The notes: generated by a model from the sequence alone, not told the origin. Counted from the stretch's first letter, positions 38,822 to 48,209 are shown. The stretch: 64,000 nt of DNA from Candidatus Planktophila limnetica (GCF_002288365.1 NZ_CP016782.1:62001-126000), one strand, 5' to 3'. A program made the numbers and translations.

Positions 38822-39778
38822 GTGGCTATTAAGAAGAAGGCTCTAGCGCAAGGACCACGTGTGTGGACCGTTGCTGAGCTCGGTGCTTTCTACACAGAGC
38901 ACCGTTCAGAGCTTCTTGCCCACGCTAATCGCGTACTAAAGGATTCCGCAAAGGCTGAAGAAATCACACAAGATGCCCTGATCAAGTTCATGTTGGCTGC
39001 TCCAGAACTAGAGTCAACAGATCACGGCCTTTCTTATCTACACCGCACAATTGAAAATCTTTGCATTGATCTATTCCGTCTAGAGGGACGTCGTCCAAAC
39101 CTTGTGGTTCTAGATGACGCCACTGCTGAAGTTGAGGCTGCTTGGCAAGTAGATGGCGATCACTCATCTGTCATTTCAGCTGCAGAGGATGCAGCAATTA
39201 TTCGTCAAGCACTTGCAATGTTATCTCCTGCTGAGCGCGCAGCGCTTGTGATGTGGGAGATGGAAGGTCGATCAACTTCTGAGATCGCATCCGAGCTCGG
39301 CATTAAAGAATCTGCAGTTCGTCACACAGTCTCTCGTGCTCGCGCATCTCTTCGTCGCGTTCTCAGCGAACTCGTCATCGATGAAGAGCGTGGTCTTACT
39401 GCCCTTGACATGCTTTCCACCTCTTATAAGAAGGCAGCAGTCCTTGCACAGAAATCCTCCAAGGTTGCACTCTCCCTTCTTCTCGTTGTCACAGCATTTC
39501 TCGGCTTTAACTCATTGACCGGCAATGAAGGAAATGTTCAGGTCAACGATCTTGCAATCTCAGCTCCAACAACTGTGACGGAAGAAGCAGTTACACCTGC
39601 TGCCCCAGTTGTTGTTACAGAGCCAGCAAAGAAAGTTTCAGTAAAGAAATCATCTGGCATTTCCGTTGAAGAGTTCAACGACCAGATGGATATCTCCAAA
39701 GCTCAACTGGAATCAGTTGCAGTCATGGCAGAGACGCTAGCCATGATCATGGTCGCTGAAGGAGATACAACCCAATAA
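38822..39778 (+). CDS. ECF-like sigma factor with a C-terminal membrane anchor
   Basis: The 318-residue protein has a sigma-2 region (residues about 20-90, AEEITQDALIKFMLAAPE and the RTIENLCIDLFR segment) and a sigma-4 helix-turn-helix (about 130-185, LSPAERAALVMWEMEGRSTSEIASELG and so on). After a short linker there is one hydrophobic helix (about 214-232, VALSLLLVVTAFLGF). A Pro/Val/Thr-rich extracytoplasmic tail of about 85 residues follows. There is no zinc-binding anti-sigma motif and no anti-sigma gene next to it, so the tail may itself hold the factor at the membrane. The GTG at 38822 is chosen because AAGGA lies at the right distance; the frame upstream is non-conserved in style. It sits directly before the surface-protein gene. 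Confidence 0.8.
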   Translation: MAIKKKALAQGPRVWTVAELGAFYTEHRSELLAHANRVLKDSAKAEEITQDALIKFMLAAPELESTDHGLSYLHRTIENLCIDLFRLEGRRPNLVVLDDATAEVEAAWQVDGDHSSVISAAEDAAIIRQALAMLSPAERAALVMWEMEGRSTSEIASELGIKESAVRHTVSRARASLRRVLSELVIDEERGLTALDMLSTSYKKAAVLAQKSSKVALSLLLVVTAFLGFNSLTGNEGNVQVNDLAISAPTTVTEEAVTPAAPVVVTEPAKKVSVKKSSGISVEEFNDQMDISKAQLESVAVMAETLAMIMVAEGDTTQ

Positions 39779-39832
39779 CTTTCCGCATCGGTTATGGCGC
39801 TACACGTGTTCGTCATAAAAGAAGCGGAATTA

Positions 39833-39879
39833 GAAGATCGAAAGATCTTCGAGCCAGATCCAGGAAATTCCTGAATCTG
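39833..39879 (+). promoter_or_regulatory. Stem-loops in the 5' leader of the surface-protein gene
   Basis: GAAGATC (39833-39839) and GATCTTC (39844-39850) form a 7-bp stem with a GAAA tetraloop. A second hairpin has outer arms CAGAT/ATCTG (39855-39879) and inner CAGGA/TCCTG. A good ribosome site (GAAAGGA) follows before ATG 39898. Such 5' stem-loops commonly stabilise messages of abundant surface proteins. Confidence 0.55.
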
Positions 39880-39897
39880 ACTAACGAAAGGAAAAAC

Positions 39898-41595
39898 ATG
39901 TCTACAAAGACAAACTTCAAGCGCGTAGCGCTTGTAGCAGTAGCAGCGTTGGGACTTGGTGTACTTACATCAATCGCTCCAGCAAATGCAGCTGATTTTG
40001 CAGCTGATGATCTCGACATCAATGCAGCATCAACTTCAGTAAACACAGGAGCATGTTCTATCGCAACTGGTGGACAAGGTGGCGTATTCGTCAACGGTTC
40101 ACTTGTTTCTATGGACTCAGCTACTGCTGATGATTACTACATCAAAATCTCAGGTCCAGCTGTTGTTGTTTCAACAGAAGGTGCATCATCAACACCAACA
40201 ACGATTACTGATACCGATGGAACTGCATCTGATACACACGAAATTCGTCTAAATGGCCTAGGAACAGTAACTGTTACTGCCTCTGTATCATCATCAACTG
40301 CAGCTGTTGACACATTCGACATCACTGTTGTTGCATCATGTGAGACAAGCACGCTATCGCTTGCGAATAGCAATTTCACAATGACTTCACTTGCTCAAAC
40401 AGATACAGACGATGCAGCAGGAACTGCTTGGGAAACTGCATTTAACGGCGTAGATACAACAGATGCGAACACTGTTGCTGTATCTGGCGTAGGTTATATG
40501 CGTGCTCAGTTGTTCAACGTTTACGATGCAGCACTTTCATCAAAGCCAATCGTTGCGACTGCAACAGGTACTGGCACAGGTTGCTGGGTGGCAGTTGAAG
40601 CATCTGACGCAACCGCAGGTGCTGCAACAGATCCAGCTGCATCAACTGCAGTTATGACAGGAACAGGTGCGGACCTTACTTTGGAAGTAAAGGCTGCTAC
40701 ATCAGGCGAAGCAGTTAACTGCTCAGTTACTTTGACATGGAACGGCATCACAGTCGGTACAAAGTCATTTAAACTTCAGGGAGTTGCAGCCAAGGTTGTT
40801 GTCTCTGGTGTGACTGTTGGTGTTAAGAGTGGATCTGGTTACTACCGCGCAGCTGTTACAGATGCACTTGGTAACGTACTTCCAAGCATCACAATCTCAA
40901 ACTCAACAACTGAGGCTAACAACGTTGCATCAGTACTTGTGGTTTCTGACGCAGCCTCAGTAGCTGCAACAACTGGAACAGCAACTGATGCTTCAACTGG
41001 TGCTATTTTGGGTACAACTCCTGCGGTCACTGCTGCAAACCTTGCAGCAGGAACAGTTGCTTCATACGCATGTACTTCAAAGGGTGGAGCTGCGAAGATC
41101 ACAGTTCGTGCTCTTGCATCTGGTGTTACATATGTAACTTCAGCACCATTTGATGTCTATTGCGGCGGAGCTTCAATTGACACATGGTCAATCTCATTGG
41201 ATAAGGCTTCTTATTCACCAGGTGAGATTGCAACACTTACTGTCTCTTCAAAGGATGCTGACGGAAACTTCGCTCAGTCACTCCTAGCACTTGGTGAATC
41301 AACATCTGCATTCGGTGGAATGACATTTGTTACAGCTCCAACTGATGTAGACAAGTTCAACTCAGGTGCTGGTACAAAGACTTACCAGCTATCAGTTGGA
41401 ACAACAGAAGGTTCATTCGTTGGAACTTTCAAGTTAACTGGAACAACTGATACATCTGCTAAGACTGTGTCTTACAAGATCGCATCAACTTCAACTGCTG
41501 TAAGCAATGCCGATGTTCTCAAGGCAATCGTTTCCTTGATCGCATCAATCAACAAGCAGATTGCAGCCCTTCAGAAGGCTCTTCTAAAGAAGTAA
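39898..41595 (+). CDS. Major secreted surface protein (S-layer-like)
   Basis: The 565-residue protein has a signal peptide cleaved near NANA-ADFA. The body is very rich in Ala, Thr, Ser, Val and Gly, as in beta-sandwich surface proteins, with a few cysteine pairs. The C-terminus is an amphipathic helix (LIASINKQIAALQKALLKK) likely to associate with the wall or with itself. Codon use is strongly skewed to a few codons (GCA, ACA, TCA), and it has a structured leader and a very strong terminator. All of these suggest very high expression. I infer an S-layer-like or major envelope protein; no anchoring motif of a known class is seen. The polysaccharide locus downstream raises the possibility of glycosylation. 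Confidence 0.72.
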   Translation: MSTKTNFKRVALVAVAALGLGVLTSIAPANAADFAADDLDINAASTSVNTGACSIATGGQGGVFVNGSLVSMDSATADDYYIKISGPAVVVSTEGASSTPTTITDTDGTASDTHEIRLNGLGTVTVTASVSSSTAAVDTFDITVVASCETSTLSLANSNFTMTSLAQTDTDDAAGTAWETAFNGVDTTDANTVAVSGVGYMRAQLFNVYDAALSSKPIVATATGTGTGCWVAVEASDATAGAATDPAASTAVMTGTGADLTLEVKAATSGEAVNCSVTLTWNGITVGTKSFKLQGVAAKVVVSGVTVGVKSGSGYYRAAVTDALGNVLPSITISNSTTEANNVASVLVVSDAASVAATTGTATDASTGAILGTTPAVTAANLAAGTVASYACTSKGGAAKITVRALASGVTYVTSAPFDVYCGGASIDTWSISLDKASYSPGEIATLTVSSKDADGNFAQSLLALGESTSAFGGMTFVTAPTDVDKFNSGAGTKTYQLSVGTTEGSFVGTFKLTGTTDTSAKTVSYKIASTSTAVSNADVLKAIVSLIASINKQIAALQKALLKK

Positions 41596-41610
41596 TAACT
41601 TCGATAGACA

Positions 41611-41649
41611 CTAAAGGCGGCCCCTTCGGGGGCCGCCTTTAGGCTTTTC
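41611..41649 (+). terminator. Strong intrinsic terminator with UUCG loop
   Basis: CTAAAGGCGGCCCC pairs perfectly (14 bp) with GGGGCCGCCTTTAG across a TTCG tetraloop and is followed by GCTTTTCT. It is by far the strongest terminator in the window and insulates the surface-protein gene from the ligase gene. Confidence 0.92.
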
Positions 41650-41664
41650 TAAGGTGCGCAGCGG

Positions 41665-41670
41665 TATATT
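41665..41670 (+). promoter_or_regulatory. -10 box, leaderless promoter
   Basis: TATATT ends 7 bases before ATG 41678, defining the start of the O-antigen ligase-like gene. Confidence 0.55.
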
Positions 41671-41677
41671 TCATTTC

Positions 41678-43423
41678 ATGTTCCTAGCATTAATTCCATT
41701 GGTTTTAGTTTCGGTTGGTTGGTTCGCACACGATCCAGTTTCTATATTTGCCAGTTCGGTTTTGCTTGCGGGGGTACTGATAGCGGTTTTGGTTAGAAGC
41801 CGGGGTTCGTGGAAGAAGTCTTGGTTCTTATTGACCCCCATTGGACTTGTATTGGGGTATTTAGTTTCAGCAGTCGTGAATGGGCAAGGCTTGGCTCCGA
41901 TTTATTTAGGTGGATATCAAAGAAATTTTGGCATAGCTACCTGGTTGGCACTGACATTGGTGGTTTTGGTTTGCGCACAGGGCGAAGTTAAAATTCGTGG
42001 ATTTTTGGATTGGATCCTTCCAAGTGTATTGATTGCTGGTCTGGCATATGGGTGTGTTCAATTCTTGGATCAAGACCCATTGCCGTGGACTAACCCGTAC
42101 AAGGCTGTTTCGTTAACTTTAGGAAATCCAAACTTTGCTGGAGCATTCTTTGGAATTCTAAGCGTTGTAGCGGTCTCAAGAATTTTTGTTGGGAAAACTA
42201 GTGCGCTTAAAGTTTTTGGTGTATTGCTTTTCGCAGCAACCGTATTTATCAGCCTTAAAACAAAGTCATTACAATCGCCACTGCTAATCATTGGTGGCAT
42301 CTTAATCTTTGCGTTGCTTTCAAATCTTGCGGCAAAGGGCAGAATTGGACGAATTACCAAGCTTGCATCAGGTGGAGTACTTGGTGCAGCCGTAATTGGA
42401 ATAGGTGTGCTCTTTATAGGTGGTGGAAGTTTTCTGGCTACTGTGCGAGAGAAATTATTCTTTCAAGGAAGCGTTGCACAGCGTCTAGATTATTGGCGCA
42501 CAGGATTTGAGATATGGAAAGATCATCCAATCTTTGGTGTGGGAGCAGATCAGTTCCAGAGATATGCAGCGTTATACAGAACACCAGAGCAATTAAAACG
42601 TGACGGCGTATTTGTTATTCCAGACAAATCTCACAATGTGTTGATTGATCACTTTGCAAATGGCGGTTTGGTCGTTGGTGTGATTTGGATTGCCTTCGTT
42701 GTGTCAGTTTTTTACATGTTGCTTAAATCTCTAAAAAATAATGACAAAATTCAGGTTCGAAGAGATCTTGCTTTACTGGGCACAATGTGGAGCACATATG
42801 TTCTGCAGGCTTTGATCAGTCCAGATCAGATTGTGCTTTCTTTGATTGGTTATTCGAGTGCTGGATTAATCGCAGGTATTTATCTCAAAGATGCACCAAC
42901 AGTGAAAATTGACCCATTTATTGTGCGTTCAGTGACAGCATTTGTATTGGTTTTGGCTGTCGTTATTTCAGGCAAGGCACTTATGGCCGATGCTAATGTA
43001 AAAAAGGTTGTTAATGGGCAAATAACAGGGGTGGAACCAATCTTGAAAGTTATTGATGCATGGCCAAATGCAAAGACAACAGAGTTGATTGGTATTCAAG
43101 AAATTAATAAACCAAATAATTGCGAATTTGCTAATCAGATATCTGACAAACTGTTGAAATATGACGATCGAAGCGCTCAAGGTTGGTATATGAAAGCCAT
43201 CTGCGATAACAGTATTCGAAACTATGACAAAGCAATTGAAGATATTAATAACTCTGTTAAATTCGACCCGATCAATCCAAGCTACTTGGTTGGTAAAGCT
43301 AAGCTAGAAATCGCAGCCTCACGCATCGTTGATGCAAAGGTAACGATTGCAAAGATTACAGAAGTAGACCCAAGTAATGCTGAGTTGGCTGCGCTTAATT
43401 CATCTGTTTCAGCCATTAAGTAA
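41678..43423 (+). CDS. O-antigen ligase/polymerase-like membrane protein with TPR tail
   Basis: The 581-residue protein has about 11-12 hydrophobic helices. A large extracytoplasmic loop contains FFQGSVAQRLDYW, GVGADQFQRYAALYRTPEQ and SHNVLIDHFANGG, which are landmarks of the Wzy/WaaL ligase-polymerase family. The last 120 residues form tetratricopeptide-like repeats (GWYMKAICDNSIRNYDKAIEDINNSVKFDP). It probably transfers or polymerises lipid-linked glycans on the outer face, possibly onto the surface protein encoded just upstream. ATG 41678 is chosen because of the promoter box; an in-frame GTG at 41654 would extend it by 8 residues. Confidence 0.85.
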   Translation: MFLALIPLVLVSVGWFAHDPVSIFASSVLLAGVLIAVLVRSRGSWKKSWFLLTPIGLVLGYLVSAVVNGQGLAPIYLGGYQRNFGIATWLALTLVVLVCAQGEVKIRGFLDWILPSVLIAGLAYGCVQFLDQDPLPWTNPYKAVSLTLGNPNFAGAFFGILSVVAVSRIFVGKTSALKVFGVLLFAATVFISLKTKSLQSPLLIIGGILIFALLSNLAAKGRIGRITKLASGGVLGAAVIGIGVLFIGGGSFLATVREKLFFQGSVAQRLDYWRTGFEIWKDHPIFGVGADQFQRYAALYRTPEQLKRDGVFVIPDKSHNVLIDHFANGGLVVGVIWIAFVVSVFYMLLKSLKNNDKIQVRRDLALLGTMWSTYVLQALISPDQIVLSLIGYSSAGLIAGIYLKDAPTVKIDPFIVRSVTAFVLVLAVVISGKALMADANVKKVVNGQITGVEPILKVIDAWPNAKTTELIGIQEINKPNNCEFANQISDKLLKYDDRSAQGWYMKAICDNSIRNYDKAIEDINNSVKFDPINPSYLVGKAKLEIAASRIVDAKVTIAKITEVDPSNAELAALNSSVSAIK

Positions 43424-43428
43424 GGCAG

Positions 43429-43434
43429 TATCCT
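43429..43434 (+). promoter_or_regulatory. -10 box, leaderless promoter
   Basis: TATCCT ends 7 bases before ATG 43442. Confidence 0.5.
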
Positions 43435-43441
43435 TCTGCCT

Positions 43442-44587
43442 ATGAAAATAGCAATCATCGGCCTGGGTTACGTGGGTCGATCTATCGCCCAAGCTGCGGT
43501 GGGTGCTGGCCATTCTGTTGTTGGTTTCGATATTAATTCTGATGTTATTTCTTCGTTAAAGATCAGCAAAAATTTCAAAGCAACGACCGATGCTGCATTG
43601 ATCGGTGATGCAGAAGTAATTGTGATTGCGGTGCCTACGCCATTGGATAGCGCACGAAAGCCTGATTTATCAGCGGTTCACGCAGCTTGCAAAACAATTA
43701 TTGACCATGTTAAGAGTCCAGTGTTAGTGATTAACGAATCAACTTCTTACCCGGGCACGTTGCGAAACGAGATAGCTGCGGTAATCGAGAAAGCTTCTGG
43801 ACTTGGACATTTGTACGCGTCTTCTCCCGAAAGAGTGGATCCGGGCAACGAGAAATGGACACAGAAAAATACGCCACGGTTACTTGCTGGCTTAACACCT
43901 GAAGCAACAAAATTGGCTCGTAAGTTCTACTCATCCTTCTGTGATGAAATCATTGAAGTCTCAACCCCTGAAGTGGCAGAAGCTGCAAAACTATTTGAAA
44001 ATACTTTTAGACAAGTAAACATTGCATTGGTCAACGAATTTGCCCAGATTAGCGATGCTTTGGATATACCAACTCGAGAAGTACTGGACGCGGCAGCGAC
44101 GAAACCATTTGGATTTATGAGTTTCCAACCAGGTCCTGGTGTTGGTGGGCATTGCATTCCGGTGGATCCAAGTTACTTGGCCCACGTTGCGGAAAATGTT
44201 GGAGTACCAGCAGAATTTATTAAGCGCGCTAATCAAGTGAATTTAGGAATGCCGTCATATGTCGTTTCACGGGTTGCAAAAGATGTTGGCTCGTTGAAGG
44301 GCAAGAAAGTTGTTGTCATTGGAGTTTCCTATAAAGCAAATGTTTCTGATACCCGTGATGCACCAGCAGCTTTAGTGATCGATGAACTTAAGAAACTCGG
44401 CGCAGAGGTATCTTGGCACGATTCAGTTGTTGATACGTGGAACGGGCAATCCAGCAGTGATCTAAAAGGATTCGATGTCGCAATAGTTGTGACAAAGCAT
44501 GATGCTGTAAGCGAAGCAGAGATTAAAGCGAGTGCGAGTTATGTATTTGATTGCACTGGCAGCATCAAAGGCGTTGCTGGGCTTTAA
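43442..44587 (+). CDS. Nucleotide-sugar dehydrogenase (UDP-Glc/UDP-ManNAc DH family)
   Basis: The 381-residue enzyme oxidises a nucleotide sugar to its uronic acid with NAD. The parts are the Rossmann motif IIGLGYVGRSIAQ, the conserved NESTSYPGT, the central ENTFRQVNIALVNEFAQ, and the catalytic cysteine loop GPGVGGHCIPVDP. A C-terminal domain follows (GVSYKANVSDTRDAPA). The GGHCIPVDP form occurs in both UDP-glucose and UDP-ManNAc/GlcNAc dehydrogenases, so the substrate is open. It ends with a 4-base overlap with the convergent epimerase gene. Confidence 0.9.
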   Translation: MKIAIIGLGYVGRSIAQAAVGAGHSVVGFDINSDVISSLKISKNFKATTDAALIGDAEVIVIAVPTPLDSARKPDLSAVHAACKTIIDHVKSPVLVINESTSYPGTLRNEIAAVIEKASGLGHLYASSPERVDPGNEKWTQKNTPRLLAGLTPEATKLARKFYSSFCDEIIEVSTPEVAEAAKLFENTFRQVNIALVNEFAQISDALDIPTREVLDAAATKPFGFMSFQPGPGVGGHCIPVDPSYLAHVAENVGVPAEFIKRANQVNLGMPSYVVSRVAKDVGSLKGKKVVVIGVSYKANVSDTRDAPAALVIDELKKLGAEVSWHDSVVDTWNGQSSSDLKGFDVAIVVTKHDAVSEAEIKASASYVFDCTGSIKGVAGL

Positions 44588-45540
44588 GAATTATTGATGT
44601 GCTGAGCTACATCAGCGATGATTTGTGAAAGATTCTTCTTTGGTGCCCAATTGAGTTCCTTCTTAATCTTGGAAATATCCGGTACTCGGCGCTGCATATC
44701 TTCAAATCCAGGAGCATAAGCCTTTTCGTAAGAAATAAATTCAATCGAAGATTGTGAGTTTGTTTCTTTGATTACTTGATCTGCCAATTCTTTAATACTT
44801 ATTTCCCCTGTACCGCCAACGTTGTAAACCTCATTGATTGTTTTATCTGTACCAACGAGAGCAAGCAGCGCCTCGATGGCATCGTGTACATGGCAAAAAA
44901 CGCGAGATTGGGTACCATCTCCGTAAATACCAATTGGTTCGTTCTTGAGAGCAGAGCGAACAAAGCGAGGAACAACCATTCCGTAGTGTGCTGATTGGCG
45001 GGAACCGACAGTGTTGAAGAGTCTGGCTGTTGTGACTTTTAAACCTTTTTCTTGGTTGAGGGAAAACGCCATTGCTTCTTCAATTGCCTTGGCATCTGAA
45101 TAAGACCAACGAATCTTTTGCGGTGAACCAACAACACGGTCATCTGTTTCATTCAATGGTTGCTTCGGGTTCTTTCCATAAATCTCAGAAGTGCTTGCAA
45201 TCAGAATTCGCTTCTTGTGATTTGCCGCGGCATTTAGAACAACTTCGCTGCCTGCAATATTTGTAGAGATTGATTCAAGTGGAGACTCGAGAATGGTGTT
45301 TACGCCAAGGGCTGCTGCCATATGGAATACAAGATCAACATCTTTAATAGTGTCATTAATCAGATCGGCATTTCTGATGTCACCATCGATGATTTCGAAA
45401 TTCTTAGTAATGTGTTTGATATTGGCAGTTGATCCAGTAGAAAAATTATCGAGTGCAACTACTTGATCTCCGCGCACGATCAAAGCATCGGCTAAGTGAG
45501 AACCGATGAATCCGGCTCCGCCGGTGACGAGTACGCGCAT
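44584..45540 (-). CDS. NAD-dependent nucleotide-sugar epimerase/dehydratase
   Basis: An SDR-extended enzyme of 318 residues: GGAGFIGSHLADAL coenzyme loop, DNFSTGS, the YSDAK form of the catalytic Tyr/Lys pair and IYGDGTQSRVFCHVHD. It resembles UDP-glucuronate decarboxylases and 4-epimerases. With the dehydrogenase next door, a UDP-uronate or UDP-xylose route is plausible but unproven. A TAGGAT box overlapping the upstream gene's stop suggests its own promoter in addition to read-through from the glycosyltransferase. Confidence 0.88.
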   Translation of the reverse strand: MRVLVTGGAGFIGSHLADALIVRGDQVVALDNFSTGSTANIKHITKNFEIIDGDIRNADLINDTIKDVDLVFHMAAALGVNTILESPLESISTNIAGSEVVLNAAANHKKRILIASTSEIYGKNPKQPLNETDDRVVGSPQKIRWSYSDAKAIEEAMAFSLNQEKGLKVTTARLFNTVGSRQSAHYGMVVPRFVRSALKNEPIGIYGDGTQSRVFCHVHDAIEALLALVGTDKTINEVYNVGGTGEISIKELADQVIKETNSQSSIEFISYEKAYAPGFEDMQRRVPDISKIKKELNWAPKKNLSQIIADVAQHINNS

Positions 45541-45547
45541 AGGTATA

Positions 45548-45553
45548 ATCCTA
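45548..45553 (-). promoter_or_regulatory. -10 box overlapping the upstream stop codon
   Basis: TAGGAT on the minus strand includes the TAG stop of the glycosyltransferase gene and ends 7 bases before ATG 45540. Confidence 0.45.
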
Positions 45554-46636
45554 TTTTGCTAACTTCTTATATAGCGATACATGGGCGCTGATCATCTTCT
45601 CAACAGAAAATGCCTTTGTAGCGTGCGCTTTTGCAGCCTTGCCCTGTGCAGTGCGGAGAGCTTTGGAATTGATGAGTTTTTCAAGTGCCCTAGCTAATTC
45701 TTCTGTGTTCTTGGGGGTAACAAACCCAGTCTTGTTATTGATAACCACTTCTGCGACCCCACCAACATTTGTAGCCACAACTGGCTTGGAAGCAAGTTGA
45801 GCTTCGATTAAAGCAATCGGCATCCCTTCATTTTCGCTAGTGGAAAGAATGATGTCGGATGCAGCAAACAACTTTGGTGCATCTGTCCACCCAAGAACTT
45901 TTGTATTTTTTGGTGCTTGTGCTTTTACTTCGTCCAACATGTCACCACCGCCTGCAATAAGAAATTGTGCATCTGGAAATAGCTTTGCTATTTCCAGCGC
46001 ACGTAAAGGATTTTTTACACCCGTCACACGGGCTATCCATCCAATAGTGATTTTTTTACGTTGCTTTGCTTTAGGAATTTTAAGCGGTTCAACACCTGGT
46101 GGAATATTTGTGAATTGTTCTGGCTGACCTATTTCTCGTTCAAGCAACTCTTTTGCAACCTGAGCACCGACCGTGACAATCGCATCGGTGCGCATCGCAA
46201 AGCGACGTTCGAATGAAGTAATGATTAATGACTTAAGACCAGAAAACTCTGGGTCATCAAATAAGTGACCATGAAAAGTATGGACAAACTTAACTCGCTT
46301 GCCTGCAGCTTTGTTAATCTCTTTTGTTTTGATACGACCGATAAAGCCAGCCTTAAAAGTATGGGTGTGCAAAATATCTGGCTTCACTTCTTTAACTACT
46401 TCGAGGAGTTGCTTGAGTGCAAAATGATCTTTGAAGGGATTGATTTGGCGCCCTAGGGAAGGAATGCGAATTACTTTAAGTGTTTTAGCTGAAGGATCTT
46501 CTTGTTCAAATCCTTGTACAAAACCTGCGGCAACATAAGTTTCTATTTTATGTTTTGGCAGCTCTTCGGCTAATCGCGTAATGTAACGAGCGGTGCCGCC
46601 AACATTAAGTCGTGCAATTACATGCAGAACGCGCAT
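45551..46636 (-). CDS. GT4-family glycosyltransferase
   Basis: The 361-residue protein has the two Rossmann-like domains of GT-B enzymes. The N-terminus VLHVIARLNVGGTARYI, the middle IGWIARVTGVKNPLRAL and the donor-site motif SENEGMPIALIEAQLASKPVVATNVGG (EGMPIALIEA core) are classic GT4. It probably adds a hexose to a lipid-linked glycan for surface polysaccharide. Its ATG is 3 bases after the ABC ATPase stop, so the two are co-transcribed. Confidence 0.9.
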   Translation of the reverse strand: MRVLHVIARLNVGGTARYITRLAEELPKHKIETYVAAGFVQGFEQEDPSAKTLKVIRIPSLGRQINPFKDHFALKQLLEVVKEVKPDILHTHTFKAGFIGRIKTKEINKAAGKRVKFVHTFHGHLFDDPEFSGLKSLIITSFERRFAMRTDAIVTVGAQVAKELLEREIGQPEQFTNIPPGVEPLKIPKAKQRKKITIGWIARVTGVKNPLRALEIAKLFPDAQFLIAGGGDMLDEVKAQAPKNTKVLGWTDAPKLFAASDIILSTSENEGMPIALIEAQLASKPVVATNVGGVAEVVINNKTGFVTPKNTEELARALEKLINSKALRTAQGKAAKAHATKAFSVEKMISAHVSLYKKLAK

Positions 46637-46639
46637 GGT

Positions 46640-47365
46640 TTATTGCTTTTCGTAAGCAGCAACGACTTTTTTGGCGGGTCCTGACATCTTTACAACACCG
46701 TTTTCGAGCCAAATAGCCTTGCTTGCGAGTTTGCGCACTGCGTTCATATCGTGTGAAACAAGAACAACAGCAGCACCCTTCTTTATCAATTCTGACATTC
46801 GCGCACTTGATTTAAGTTGAAAATCAGCATCTCCGACGCTGAGAACCTCATCAATGAGCAGCACATCAGCAGTTTCATCTGTAGCCGTTGCAAAAGCAAG
46901 ACGTGCAACCATGCCGGAAGAGAATGTGCGGAGCGGGAAATCCATATGGTCTGTGACGCCGGCCCATTCACCAATTGCTGCGGTACGAGCTTTTGTTTTA
47001 TTCATGTCGCGGCCCATAAGAGTTGAATAAAAGAGCACGTTTTCAGCACCAGTCATTTCTGGATGAAAACCTGCACCGAGTTCAATCATCGGCGCAATTG
47101 ATCCTGTGACTTTTGCTTTGCCTTTTGTTGGTGGCAGAACTTGGGCAAGAATTTTTAGTAACGTGGATTTGCCAGCACCGTTCTTGCCGATGATTGCAAT
47201 TACTTCGCCAGAATTAACGGTGAATGAAACGTCTTTAAGAGCAACATAATTTTGAACTCGAACTTTTCGGTGCAGTAGATCTCTAAAGAGTTCTTTCAAT
47301 GATCCTGTTTTGTTCTTTAAAACGCGGTATGTCAGGCTGACATTCTTAATCTCAATGGTTGCCAT
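46640..47365 (-). CDS. Polysaccharide ABC exporter, ATPase subunit (Wzt/TagH type)
   Basis: This 241-residue ATPase has Walker A GKNGAGKST, the SSGMVARLAFA variant of the signature found in polysaccharide and teichoic acid exporters, Walker B LLIDEVLSVGD, and VSHDM. The C-terminus is short, without the carbohydrate-binding domain of large Wzt proteins. ATG 47365 overlaps the permease stop by one base and gives MATIEIKNVSL, the usual start for the family. Confidence 0.9.
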   Translation of the reverse strand: MATIEIKNVSLTYRVLKNKTGSLKELFRDLLHRKVRVQNYVALKDVSFTVNSGEVIAIIGKNGAGKSTLLKILAQVLPPTKGKAKVTGSIAPMIELGAGFHPEMTGAENVLFYSTLMGRDMNKTKARTAAIGEWAGVTDHMDFPLRTFSSGMVARLAFATATDETADVLLIDEVLSVGDADFQLKSSARMSELIKKGAAVVLVSHDMNAVRKLASKAIWLENGVVKMSGPAKKVVAAYEKQ

Positions 47366-48126
47366 CAGAGCATCGCCACCGTTCGTGGCCAGAACTTCTT
47401 GAACATGTATGTCCCGAAGAGAATTGCGAGGATTCCAGTGGCGCCCATGTAGAGCCAATCATTGAGTGTTGCTGTTGAGTTATTAGAAAAAGCCCAACGG
47501 AAGCAGTCAAGATAACTTGTCAGCGGATTGAGCTTAACGATGTTTTGCATACGTTCGGAGAGTATTGAGATTGGGTAAAAAACAGGGGTTAAGTAGGTGA
47601 GAATCAAAAGAGTTACGCCGACAATGTTCTTGGTGTCATCGAAGCGAATAAAGAGAAGCGAGAGGGATAAGCCAAGACCAGCGACGAGTAGCGCTAAAAA
47701 GAATCCGACAATGATGACGAGCGGGAAAGTAAGCGCTAGAGATTGGCCGGCGATGTAGACAACTATGGCAAGAGGAATAAGACCGATAAAGAAGTTAACG
47801 AGTCCGGCAAGGGCTACGGAGATTGGAAAGATTTGTGGTGGTACATAGATCTTTGTAAGGACGCCTGCATTTGATGCGATTGATTCTGCCGAAATCATTA
47901 TGCCTTGATTAAAAAATGAGTTAAGGACGATTCCGGCCATTAAATAAGGCGCGTATTGCTGACCATCAGGCAGTTGTCCTGCAAAGACAAAAGAGAAGAC
48001 AACCCATAAGACGAAGCTGGTGAGCATTGGGTTGAGAAGCGTCCAACCAATGCCGATGACGCTGCGCTTGTATCGCAGAGTTAATTCACGACCAACTAGA
48101 AGTCGGATTAATTGCAGGTGCTTCAT
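47365..48126 (-). CDS. Polysaccharide ABC exporter, permease subunit (Wzm/TagG type)
   Basis: A 253-residue ABC-2-type permease with six hydrophobic helices. It shows the N-terminal amphipathic segment LLVGRELTLRYKRSVIGIGWTLLNP, the marker of Wzm/TagG/RfbA exporters. It partners with the ATPase encoded next and probably flips lipid-linked polysaccharide across the membrane. A TACACT box sits 9 bases before the ATG, so the leader would be absent or very short. Confidence 0.9.
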   Translation of the reverse strand: MKHLQLIRLLVGRELTLRYKRSVIGIGWTLLNPMLTSFVLWVVFSFVFAGQLPDGQQYAPYLMAGIVLNSFFNQGIMISAESIASNAGVLTKIYVPPQIFPISVALAGLVNFFIGLIPLAIVVYIAGQSLALTFPLVIIVGFFLALLVAGLGLSLSLLFIRFDDTKNIVGVTLLILTYLTPVFYPISILSERMQNIVKLNPLTSYLDCFRWAFSNNSTATLNDWLYMGATGILAILFGTYMFKKFWPRTVAML

Positions 48127-48209
48127 AAGGGCTTAAGTGTATTGCCAGACACAGGTATGGCTTTGCTCGCTCATGTGTAACTCACAGAAAATAGGAGTTC
48201 AATAGGGGT

